DNA of 64,000 nt from Methanomicrobiales archaeon. Lineage in GTDB: Archaea; Halobacteriota; Methanomicrobia; Methanomicrobiales; Methanospirillaceae. A program made the position numbers and the translations under genes. Below the pieces are notes generated by a model. It made no database searches, had not been told where the DNA came from, and worked only from the letters and a program-made list of their open reading frames with translations. Of this stretch, positions 57,028 through 64,000 are shown piece by piece (position 1 is the first letter of the stretch; each line of letters opens with the position of its first letter). The stretch lies in contig JANXYM010000012.1 of NCBI GenBank assembly GCA_025350045.1, positions 1 through 64,000 of the forward strand, written 5' to 3'.

Positions 57028-58635
57028 ATGGTTTTTCCTGAACTGAACAGTGATGAGTCGGTGATCCTCCAGGCTCACAATATCAAAGTAAAATCGGTTG
57101 TGTTTGATGCAGTCCTCACGAATAAGCGCCTGATTCTTGTAGATGACAAGAAAGGTCTCATCCCACCCCAGGAGATCCTGATTGCAGCTATCAATACAGT
57201 TGATGGCGGCGAGAATGCAATCCGTGATCCCATCCTCACGTTCTCCATCTTTTCAGCGGGGAGTTCTGCCCGTCAGATGATTCTAACCTTCCCGCGCGTA
57301 GCCAGCGGTGAACGGCGGCGTGAACGGGATGACTGGCTCAAGGCTCTCACCGCCCAGATCGCATCTTCTGATAGTTCCCAAGTAATGCCTGAGACACCCG
57401 ATTTCGATCCACACCCTTCGCAAAACGCCGGCGTTACCCCCCCATCATACCCCGGTAGTTCCGCGGGGTCTCCCCAAAAAAAGAAGATCGATATCTCCCG
57501 GCCCCGGAGGAGTATTATCGAAGCCGCGCCGGCAATGCCCCGCCCGGTTGAGACCACATCCCTCCCTGTCGGTTCATTCTGCTCGCGGTGTGGCAACCGG
57601 GTTCCTCCCGAATCGGTGTTCTGTAACCGGTGCGGGACAGCAGTAGTGAGTTCTGCAGAACAACCCGCAGCAGCAGTGCCGCAGGCAGTCATCTCGATAC
57701 CGCCGGTTGCCCCAACACCGCCGGTTGCAGCACCCTCATCGGTCCCCCAGGTGCAGATTCCAACCCCGCCGGTCTTTGGTATGGGAGCTGAGCGCAAGGA
57801 TCGCACGCTTGAAGAGGTTATTCACTCGATAGAACCGTTGATTGAGGATTCAAAACCCCGCAGCAGTGAGCCGGCACCCCTGGTCCCCCGCCAGTATCCT
57901 GCACCCCCCGCCGTGACAGAGACTCCTGCGGTTGAACCACTCACCACAGATACTCCCGTGCAGGAAGCCTCTGAACAACTACGTTCCGGTGAGCCTGCGC
58001 CGAATGATTCACCCCCCTCGGTTCCGACCCCTCCTGCACCCCTGATAATTCCCCCCCGTCCCCCAAAAAAAGGAAAACTCGTCAGTATGGCAGTGCTTGC
58101 CATCGTAATTCTGGCAGTTATTGGCGGTATTGTTATCTTCTCAAATATATTGGGAACAACACCGGGAAACACAGCAATAACCCCGGCAATTACACCGGTT
58201 CCCACCATCGCCGTGGCAACACCCGCGCCGGTTCCTTCGCCCACACCCAAGACGACTTTCGTGGCAACCGCGACACCGGCCCCGGAACCAAAATTCAGTA
58301 TCCCGGCCAGCGGGGTTTGGTTGAGGATTACCTATCCCGGCAAGTACAGTGGTACATTCGGTACACCGGGAAGCCAGTACCCTGTCGGGGAGAGGGATAC
58401 CGGGGACCAGCTCTATACGGTATCAACCATTAACGGCCCGGTTGTAGCATCCATCCAGAAGCTGGACGGTTCGTCAGATAAACTCACTATCGAAGTGTAT
58501 AAAAACGGCGCACTGATGAAACGTGCGGTTACGGTAGCCCCCAAGGGTATCATCGATCTCCAGGTAGATCTCAAACCAACACCGGCACCCACACCCGTTC
58601 CCACTCAAACCGTGAATGTAACCGAAACAGCATAG
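57028..58635 (+). CDS. PH-like/zinc-ribbon membrane protein with Pro/Thr-rich linkers
   Basis: A 535-residue modular protein. Residues about 1-115 resemble a bacterial PH-like domain (VVFDAVLTNKRLILVDDKKG). A Pro-rich linker leads to a double zinc ribbon at about 189-210 (FCSRCGNRVPP, FCNRCGTA). After another long Pro-rich linker there is one transmembrane helix near residue 355 (MAVLAIVILAVIGGIVIF). The outer part is a Pro/Thr/Ala-rich stalk and a beta-rich domain near 430-515, with a final Pro/Thr tail. The N-terminus is presumably cytoplasmic. The function is unknown. AAGGGG precedes ATG 57028. Confidence 0.78.
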   Translation: MVFPELNSDESVILQAHNIKVKSVVFDAVLTNKRLILVDDKKGLIPPQEILIAAINTVDGGENAIRDPILTFSIFSAGSSARQMILTFPRVASGERRRERDDWLKALTAQIASSDSSQVMPETPDFDPHPSQNAGVTPPSYPGSSAGSPQKKKIDISRPRRSIIEAAPAMPRPVETTSLPVGSFCSRCGNRVPPESVFCNRCGTAVVSSAEQPAAAVPQAVISIPPVAPTPPVAAPSSVPQVQIPTPPVFGMGAERKDRTLEEVIHSIEPLIEDSKPRSSEPAPLVPRQYPAPPAVTETPAVEPLTTDTPVQEASEQLRSGEPAPNDSPPSVPTPPAPLIIPPRPPKKGKLVSMAVLAIVILAVIGGIVIFSNILGTTPGNTAITPAITPVPTIAVATPAPVPSPTPKTTFVATATPAPEPKFSIPASGVWLRITYPGKYSGTFGTPGSQYPVGERDTGDQLYTVSTINGPVVASIQKLDGSSDKLTIEVYKNGALMKRAVTVAPKGIIDLQVDLKPTPAPTPVPTQTVNVTETA

Positions 58636-58655
58636 GATGGAAGTCAGTCCCTTTT

Positions 58656-58931
58656 TTAGCCATTCATATATTGCATAAAAAACCGATACGCATCATAAAA
58701 AAATACCTTCTTCACTGAGACCGTGCCGGATGTACGTTCAACGGTTATCCGGCCAATAAAATGGTTATATCCGGACCATTTCCCGGTTTTTGGATTCTCA
58801 GAACGGGATGCTCTTTTTGGGATCGATTCATGCCTTTGAACCGGTCGGGATCCGGAAAGTCTGCAAAAAAACTCCTGCAATTTCCGGGTGACCGGATCTA
58901 CACGTCCAGTGCAGTGCACTGCATGGGTCAT
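58656..58931 (-). CDS. Hypothetical protein, 91 residues
   Basis: A leftward frame from ATG 58931 (MTHAVHCTGRVDPVTRKLQE) to a TAA at 58656. Codon choice looks like the neighbouring genes and the C-terminal half (KWSGYNHFIGRITVERTSGT, then SVKKVFFYDAYRFFMQYM) reads like real protein. No ribosome binding site is evident and I recognise no family. It could be a small gene or the end of a decayed one. Confidence 0.35.
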   Translation of the reverse strand: MTHAVHCTGRVDPVTRKLQEFFCRLSGSRPVQRHESIPKRASRSENPKTGKWSGYNHFIGRITVERTSGTVSVKKVFFYDAYRFFMQYMNG

Positions 58932-59087
58932 GTCATAGACAATCAATACGCGGGTTTGTTCTCAGGGTACAATCTCTTTTTTTCATTTCGGTGTGCATAT
59001 TTTTTTTAAAGGCCAATCAGTTCCCGGTAGTGAACAAAAGGAGAAAGTGACAATGGATATCTATAGTATTATTATATGCTGTGTGCC

Positions 59088-59258
59088 ATGGATCCTGAGC
59101 AGGATCCCGAATGGAAGTCCCCTGAACTGATTGCGCTGGTGCGGAGTACAGCAGAAGAGGCGATGCTTTCGCCCTGCAGGTGCAGCGATGTGATGATACT
59201 TCAGAATTTTTTTAAGAGAAATTGCCAGATGTCTCAATGCGAGGCATGCTTTGAATAG
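59088..59258 (+). CDS. Hypothetical Cys-rich protein, 56 residues
   Basis: A frame from ATG 59088 (MDPEQDPEWKSPELIALV) to TAG 59258. It has five Cys residues, in the pattern CRC near the middle and CQMSQCEAC close to the end, which could bind a metal. Codon use is gene-like. No clear ribosome binding site is present. I recognise no family. Confidence 0.4.
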   Translation: MDPEQDPEWKSPELIALVRSTAEEAMLSPCRCSDVMILQNFFKRNCQMSQCEACFE

Positions 59259-59411
59259 ACAGGATCTGAATCCCCTTCTTTCGGGTTTTGGCAATAACGC
59301 GAATTCATGAAAGAAAGCGAAGGTTGCGGACCCTGCGGCATGCACAAACTCTGAACTTCCTTCCCAGAGATGGCATGAATCAGTTCTTTAATTAATCCAA
59401 AAAAACGAAGA

Positions 59412-59486
59412 TGCTGCTATGGGGATTCGAACCCCAGTCGCGGGCGTGAAAGGCCCGCATGATTGGCCGGACTACACTATAGCAGC
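59412..59486 (-). tRNA. tRNA-Glu (UUC anticodon)
   Basis: The 75-base cloverleaf has 7 acceptor pairs (GCTGCTA with TAGCAGC), a discriminator A, an anticodon stem CGGGC/GCCCG enclosing CTTTCAC, and a T stem TGGGG/CCCCA with loop TTCGAAT. Loop positions 34-36 are TTC. The D arm sequence (GTGTAGTCCGGCCAATCATG) is the usual archaeal tRNA-Glu form. No intron. The 3' CCA is not encoded. Confidence 0.96.
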
Positions 59487-59512
59487 AAGTTGCTCTCTAT
59501 AATTACCCTGCT

Positions 59513-59524
59513 GCTTATAAATAG
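59513..59524 (-). promoter_or_regulatory. TATA box of the tRNA-Glu gene
   Basis: On the coding strand CTATTTATAAGC lies about 27-38 bases upstream of the mature tRNA 5' end at 59486. This is the expected archaeal distance for a transcript starting just ahead of the tRNA. Confidence 0.55.
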
Positions 59525-60710
59525 ATTATGGAAGAAAACAGACCTTTTTACCCGATTTCCTGTGAATGGATCTGGCCAGGGATATCCCACCCGGAAACGG
59601 AACGGTGAAAAACCTGTTAAATCATTTTTTTTTATTTTTGGACCCTTCGAAATAAATAAATATTATAGCAATAAATTAAAACATGAAGTGAAGAAACAGT
59701 CTCCATGGCCGGTGGAAAATACAACAGCAGTTACTGAAAAGTTTAAAAGAATGGTTTTTTTATAACGGATACGTAAAGAGTATATTGAGCGTCCCATGTC
59801 CATAACACAGCCGAATTCCTCACCCATATCGCTTCTTTGTGTGGATGATGATATCTGGATCCTGGATGCACTCAAAAAATATTTTGATCATGAACCGGAT
59901 ATTACCCTCCAGACCAGTACATCGGCAATGGATGCACTGGATCTCCTGAATTCACAACATTTTGATGCGATCATCTGTGACTATTCGATGCCGGATATGG
60001 ATGGTATTTCATTGCTCCGGGAGATTCGTTCACGGGGAGATAATGCAATTTTCATTATTTTTACCGGGCGGCGCCTTGCCCATGTGGCAATTGAGACACT
60101 CAACAGTGGTGGAAACTACTACCTGCAAAAAGGTGCCGACGTCCTTGCCGAGATTCCAAAAGTTGTTGGCTATATCAGGAAACACCGGAATAACGGAACT
60201 GCAGCAGCCATCACGCCACGCACGGACAGCCCCTACCACTCACTGGTAGAGAACCTGTTCGATCCCGTCTGCTGTTTTGACAAGGACGGACAGTACCGCT
60301 ACACCAACCGTTCCTTTAACCGGGATATTGGAACCGGAACAACGCAAGGAGGAGTCACAGGTTTCTATTCAGCGGTTCCTGAAGATGAACGCGATGAACT
60401 TATCAACCGCCTCATATCCCTCTCGGTCATCAGTCCCAACGTCCATCTCGGGCACCATATCAGGGCCAGTGATGGTTCACTCAAGGAATACCTGTGGATC
60501 TACCGGGCGATTACTGATGAGTCCGGTGAGATCACGGGATTCACAGCACAGGGAACAAATCTATTTGGAATCGTCCGCCTCTATTCACCATCTTCCCCTG
60601 AACCGGCTGGATCGGCTGCTGAACCCGAACCCGTTGCAGATGAATCGTCCCTGTCCGGGGAGGATACTCCTGTTCCGGTAAAGAGGGTAAAAACACTCAA
60701 TGACCATTTT

Positions 60711-61590
60711 GTCGACCTTGCGGATTCTGTTGAACACGTCCAGTACCCGATATTTGCCATTGACCGTGCGGGGAAGATCATTGCCTGGAATCATGCAATT
60801 GCAGAACTTACCGGTATTGAATCGGCAGAAATTCTTGGCAGGGATGATCATGCCTACGCGGTTACACTCTACGGCAATAAAAGACCCATGCTGATCGATT
60901 TTATCTTTGATCCGCCCGGCGAACAGGAACTTAAAGAGAAACAGGGAATTACCCGGGACGGGGATGCATTTACCGGGGATCTCGAAACCGTCACGATCCA
61001 TGGAAAGCCGATGCTCCTCTGGAGTAAAGGGGCGGGCATATTCGATACAGAGGGATCGATGATTGCAGCGGTCCAGTCGATCCTTGTCAGCTCGGAACAT
61101 ACTGAGAAAAATGGTGACGAGATAACCGATGAGGAGGTGTATATCGGGGGCATCTCCAGCATCATCCTCAAAGTTACCGGCAAGGGAATGGGGGGAGCGA
61201 TAGCCGGGGCGATTGGATCAGCAGTTGGGGGATACGGAGTATATACCACCAACAGGAGATTGTTTGTTATCCATAACCCGACACTTGATGCCCGGAGAAA
61301 TGACAGTGTTCAGTTCGGGACATTCATCATTGATGAACTTTTTGGGACAACGGTGGATATCGGCCCCCGGTTAATCGGGGAACTTGAAGGACATAAGGTA
61401 TTTGAAGTCTGGAGAAAGGATATCACCAGCATAGAACTCAAAAAACCCCGGCTCCTTGCCGGGTTCCTTATCATCAATACGGCAGAAGGGGAGTCGTTCC
61501 GGGTCTATGTTGATCACAGCAAGGCATTTTTACACCTCGAACAGCTCCTCATAATGTCCTATCCGGATCTTCTCGTAAAACCCACGACAG
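60711..61590 (+). repeat. Module copy 1: PAS, Gly-rich, PH-like
   Basis: First copy of the duplicated module inside the receiver-PAS gene. It shares the order of PAS core, ITRDGD loop, YIGGISSI, Gly-rich segment, NRRLFVIHNP and FIIDELFGTTVD with copy 2. It is intact, ending in a full PH-like domain (SFRVYVDHSKAFLHLEQLL). Confidence 0.75.
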
Positions 61591-61779
61591 GGTTTGAAGA
61601 TTCAAAGCGTACTGAAGACTCTGATCTGGTCTGGATCGATGAGATCCACTCCTATGATCTCATGGGGAACTTTTCGATCCAGGATCCCTTTGACGATATT
61701 GGCAGTACCGCACACCATATTCCTGCTCCACTCAGAACGGCACCGGTACCCATTGCCCGAAGACCCGTTATCGTAACCT

Positions 61780-62660
61780 CGCATGAATGGGATAATCTCG
61801 CAGAGGCCATCAGTTCTGTTCCCTATCCCATTTTTGCCATAAACCGGAGGGGAAACGTGATTGCCTGGAATACAGCAATGGAGACATTGACCGGCATACG
61901 TGCACAGGAAATAATAGGGAAAGGGGATCATGCCTATGCAATACCGTTTTACGGAGAAGCCCGGTCGATGCTGATCGACTATATTGTCATGCCACCCGAT
62001 GCACTGGTAAGCGGTGAAATCCCTTCCATTACCCGGAACGGCGATACCTTCATTGGCGATCTCGAAAACGTCACTATCAAAGAAAAACCGATGGTGATGT
62101 GGGGGAAGGGGACCGGTATCTGTGATGCGCAGGGATTTACGATCGCAGCCATCCAGTCAATACTGGTGAGCGAACCACCCACGGTTAAAACAATTCTGGG
62201 TATGTTTGAGCAGGAGAGATATATCGGGGGCATTTCGAGCATTACCGTGAAACTGGGCGGGGAAGGTATGACCGGTACTATTGCCGGTGCCATAGGATCA
62301 ACAACCGGGGGGTACGGCGTTTATGCAACCGACCAGCGATTATTTGTTATCCTCAACCCGGAGCTCGATGCAACGCGATCCGATGGCATCTCATTTGGGT
62401 CATTCATTATCGATGAACTCTTTGGCACAACCGTCGATACCCGCGCCCCCGCCTGATTGAGGAGCTCGAAGACCGTAAAGTTATTGAGATCTGGAGACGG
62501 GACATCACCAGCATTGAGATGAAAAAGCCCATGCTGCTCGCAGGACATATCATCTTCAAGACGCGGACAGGCGAGGCATTCCGGATCTATATTGACCACC
62601 AGAAGGCTTTCACCCATATCGATCAACTGCTCAGGTTATTCTATCCCGAGATCCTCAGAA
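61780..62660 (+). repeat. Module copy 2: PAS, Gly-rich, PH-like (frameshifted)
   Basis: Second copy of the module, with the same segments in the same order. The two copies are clearly related in protein sequence, but many substitutions show an old duplication. The frameshift at about 62443 falls just after FGTTVD. Confidence 0.75.
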
Positions 62661-62847
62661 TTGAATGAGCATTTTGTCCGGGTTATTTAAAAAAAATCCT
62701 TATTCCTGGCATCCCCCTCCCTGTCCTTCCCGGATCAAGAGGGGTTCCCTTTTGCGATTCCCCTACGCAAAGCTATAACCGTTATGATGAAACAGAGCGA
62801 TACTACGATAGCTCCGGTACCTGGCAGAGCGGAGAAGGATATGGTAT

Positions 62848-63738
62848 ATGAACGATACTGGTCCAAAACACCCGGTTCGGGGCGGAATACAATGGGTCAC
62901 CCGGGAATGGCTGGCTGCACATCTTAACGATGCAGGACTGATCGTGATCGATTGCCGGCAGAACAGTCACGCCTATTTTACGGATCATATCCCCGGCGCC
63001 ATTCATCTCCATGAAGGGCTCCTCCGCATGCATATCGGCAGGATGCCGGTGTGCTGGATTCCTGCCGAAGCAGCACAGGTGCTGTTCCGGACGCTCGGAT
63101 TGGCGCAGGATCGCCCGATCGTTGTATACTCAGAGGGCAGGCCGAAAAACGCCGCAGCAGCAACCGCCGGTGACGGGCTGGAAGCGGCTTTTGTTGCCTA
63201 CACGCTGGTCCGGTTCGGGTGCCGGCGGGTGATGATCCTGGATGGCGGTCTTTTGCAATGGCGAACTGAAGGCGGCCTGCTGGCACAGGATTATGGGGAG
63301 ACCTCCCCCTCGGCTTTTATGGTCGAGATGCCGATCGAGCTCGTTATCGGGTACGAGGAATGCGTCCGGATCAAGGACCGTCCGGAGGTGATCCTGTTAG
63401 ACACCCGGCCGACTGCCTGGTACGAGGGTCCGGGCCCGTGGCGAAGATCCGGTCATATTCCCGGTGCCGTCAACCTGCCGGCAACATTGCTGCTGGACCC
63501 GGATAACGCAACTCTCTTAAAATCTGAGACGGATATCCGTTCCATCCTTGCCGATCGTGAGATCACCCCGGACAAAACGATCATCTGCTCCTGCGGCACC
63601 GGCAGGACGGCAACATCGGTTTTTCTCATCCTGAAATGGTATCTCGGGTATCCCGATGTGGTGATGTACGAAGGCGGGTTCACCGAGTGGGTCTCGCATG
63701 AGGATAATAAAACCGTGACGGGGACGCTGCCCCGGTGA
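62848..63738 (+). CDS. Two-domain rhodanese-like sulfurtransferase
   Basis: A 296-residue protein with two rhodanese domains. The first (residues about 15-140: WLAAHLNDAGLIVIDCR, YFTDHIPGAIHL, PIVVYSEGRPKNAA) has no Cys at the active-site position and is probably structural. The second (about 160-290) has VILLDTRPTAWYEG, SGHIPGAVNLPA and the active loop CGTGRTA starting at Cys249. The expected activity is sulfur transfer from thiosulfate or a similar donor to a thiophile. ATG 62848 is used, with GAGAAGGA upstream. Confidence 0.9.
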   Translation: MNDTGPKHPVRGGIQWVTREWLAAHLNDAGLIVIDCRQNSHAYFTDHIPGAIHLHEGLLRMHIGRMPVCWIPAEAAQVLFRTLGLAQDRPIVVYSEGRPKNAAAATAGDGLEAAFVAYTLVRFGCRRVMILDGGLLQWRTEGGLLAQDYGETSPSAFMVEMPIELVIGYEECVRIKDRPEVILLDTRPTAWYEGPGPWRRSGHIPGAVNLPATLLLDPDNATLLKSETDIRSILADREITPDKTIICSCGTGRTATSVFLILKWYLGYPDVVMYEGGFTEWVSHEDNKTVTGTLPR

Positions 63739-63870
63739 TCCTCTTTTTGCTCTTTTGACCAACTGCTTCAGCTGCAGCCCGCTATCCTTCCGGTCGTGTG
63801 CCGGTCACGGGTATGAGGAGATGTGCGGAAGCGCAAATCAGAAATAGGGAGTAACATCAAGCCTCTTGTC

Positions 63871-64000
63871 ATGAAACGTGGCATAATCCTCATATTCGCT
63901 CTTGTGACGCTGATGGCGGTGCTCTCTTCCGGTTGCACCACCGGTTCTGCACCGGTCCCCCCCACGCCTGCCGTGCCGGTTACGGTAATTGCGACTGAAC
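63871..64000 (+). CDS. Lipoprotein, N-terminal part (runs off the window)
   Basis: The frame opens at ATG 63871 and continues to the window end. The peptide begins MKRGIILIFALVTLMAVLSS and then GCTTGSAPVP: a signal sequence with a lipobox SSGC at Cys22, followed by a Pro/Thr/Val-rich segment. This is a typical start of an exported methanogen lipoprotein such as a substrate-binding or cell-surface protein. Which family cannot be told from 43 residues. Confidence 0.75.
   Translation, partial: MKRGIILIFALVTLMAVLSSGCTTGSAPVPPTPAVPVTVIATE

Larger units (their letters stand above)
58636..59795. other. Mostly non-coding stretch holding two weak ORFs and tRNA-Glu
   Basis: Besides the two small frames at 58656-58931 and 59088-59258 and the tRNA at 59412-59486, I see nothing else here that I can support. 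The 300 bases between the tRNA and the next gene are A/T-rich and contain the tRNA promoter. Confidence 0.5.
59796..62668 (+). pseudogene. Receiver-PAS protein with tandem PAS/glycine-rich/PH-like modules, frameshifted
   Basis: The open frame covers 59796-62456 (886 residues). Residues 1-125 are a receiver domain (VDDDIW, phosphoacceptor Asp62 in IICDYSMPDMDGI, Lys in YYLQKGAD). Next comes a divergent PAS, then two copies of a module. Each copy has a PAS domain (YPIFAIDRAGKIIAWN; YPIFAINRRGNVIAWN), a glycine-rich stretch (GAIAGAIGSAVGGYG; GTIAGAIGSTTGGYG) and a PH-like domain. In copy 2 the frame breaks at about 62441-62446, where CG appears duplicated. Removing two bases restores IEELEDRKVIEIWRRDITSI and the copy ends normally at TGA 62666-62668. 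The intact protein would be about 956 residues. Truncation removes most of the last PH-like domain. Confidence 0.8.

Noticed and set aside
59463-59765. 100-codon rightward frame starting inside the tRNA-Glu gene
   Set aside because: It overlaps a clear tRNA on the opposite strand and reads as A/T-rich noise.
1-64000. CRISPR arrays, insertion sequences, integrases or phage genes
   Set aside because: No regularly spaced repeats, transposase motifs or integrase motifs were seen anywhere in the window.

Overview
The window is chromosomal DNA of a methanogenic archaeon, most likely of the order Methanomicrobiales (a Methanoregula-like organism; the genus is a guess from gene content). The grounds are a coenzyme F430 (cfb) biosynthesis operon, a methanogenesis marker 9 protein, a Cdc48/VAT ATPase, an archaeal RecJ-like protein, Lsm, an archaeal fructose bisphosphate aldolase/phosphatase, archaeal TATA boxes, and the TRHDILNQL-type histidine kinase common in these methanogens. 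A bacterial-type seryl-tRNA synthetase fits the same group. No transposase, integrase, CRISPR array or phage gene was found.

Layout. 1-501: a truncated second copy of the ppdK 5' end, then mostly empty DNA. 502-18127: a sugar and storage-polysaccharide island with pyruvate phosphate dikinase, alpha-glucan phosphorylase, an ADP-dependent sugar kinase, a GH57 amylase, a glycogen synthase-like glycosyltransferase, phosphoribulokinase, a classical PfkA-type phosphofructokinase, cupin phosphoglucose isomerase, MalQ and a large GH57 enzyme. 18588-25694: a leftward block with a small winged-helix-like protein, a RecJ-like nuclease, RNase Z, a TIM-barrel isomerase-like protein, a P-loop kinase, a radical SAM activase and ThiC. 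26009-33133: Cdc48, a broken hsp20, class I FBPase, class II aldolase, archaeal FBP aldolase/phosphatase, Lsm and a TFE-beta-like protein. 33343-43000: AroD, a membrane protein, a U32 peptidase-like protein, triosephosphate isomerase, a 33-residue membrane peptide, an XRE-CBS regulator, ADP-forming acyl-CoA synthetase, and a receiver-PAS-PAS-diadenylate cyclase. 43324-48340: IlvE and cfbB-cfbD-cfbE-cfbA (leftward). 48774-51963: two unknown coupled ORFs, then methanogenesis marker 9, CitG-like and DUF447 genes. 52115-64000: a membrane histidine kinase, a methyltransferase, an unknown protein, SerS, a PH/zinc-ribbon membrane protein, tRNA-Glu, a large receiver-PAS-PH protein broken near its end, a rhodanese, and the start of a lipoprotein gene.

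How the genes fit together. The first 38 kb encodes most of a reversible sugar pathway. Pyruvate is converted to PEP by PpdK. Triose phosphates are handled by TpiA and then by either the one-enzyme archaeal aldolase/phosphatase or the separate class II aldolase plus class I FBPase. Hexose phosphates are handled by Pgi, two unrelated phosphofructokinase-type enzymes, glycogen synthesis, and glycogen breakdown through phosphorylase, MalQ and GH57 enzymes. Phosphoribulokinase sits between glycogen synthase and PfkA, so the locus may link storage metabolism to a ribulose-bisphosphate branch. The strongest candidates for unusual biology are this combined locus, the diadenylate cyclase fused to a degenerate receiver and PAS domains, and the tandem PAS/glycine-rich/PH-like modules near the right end.
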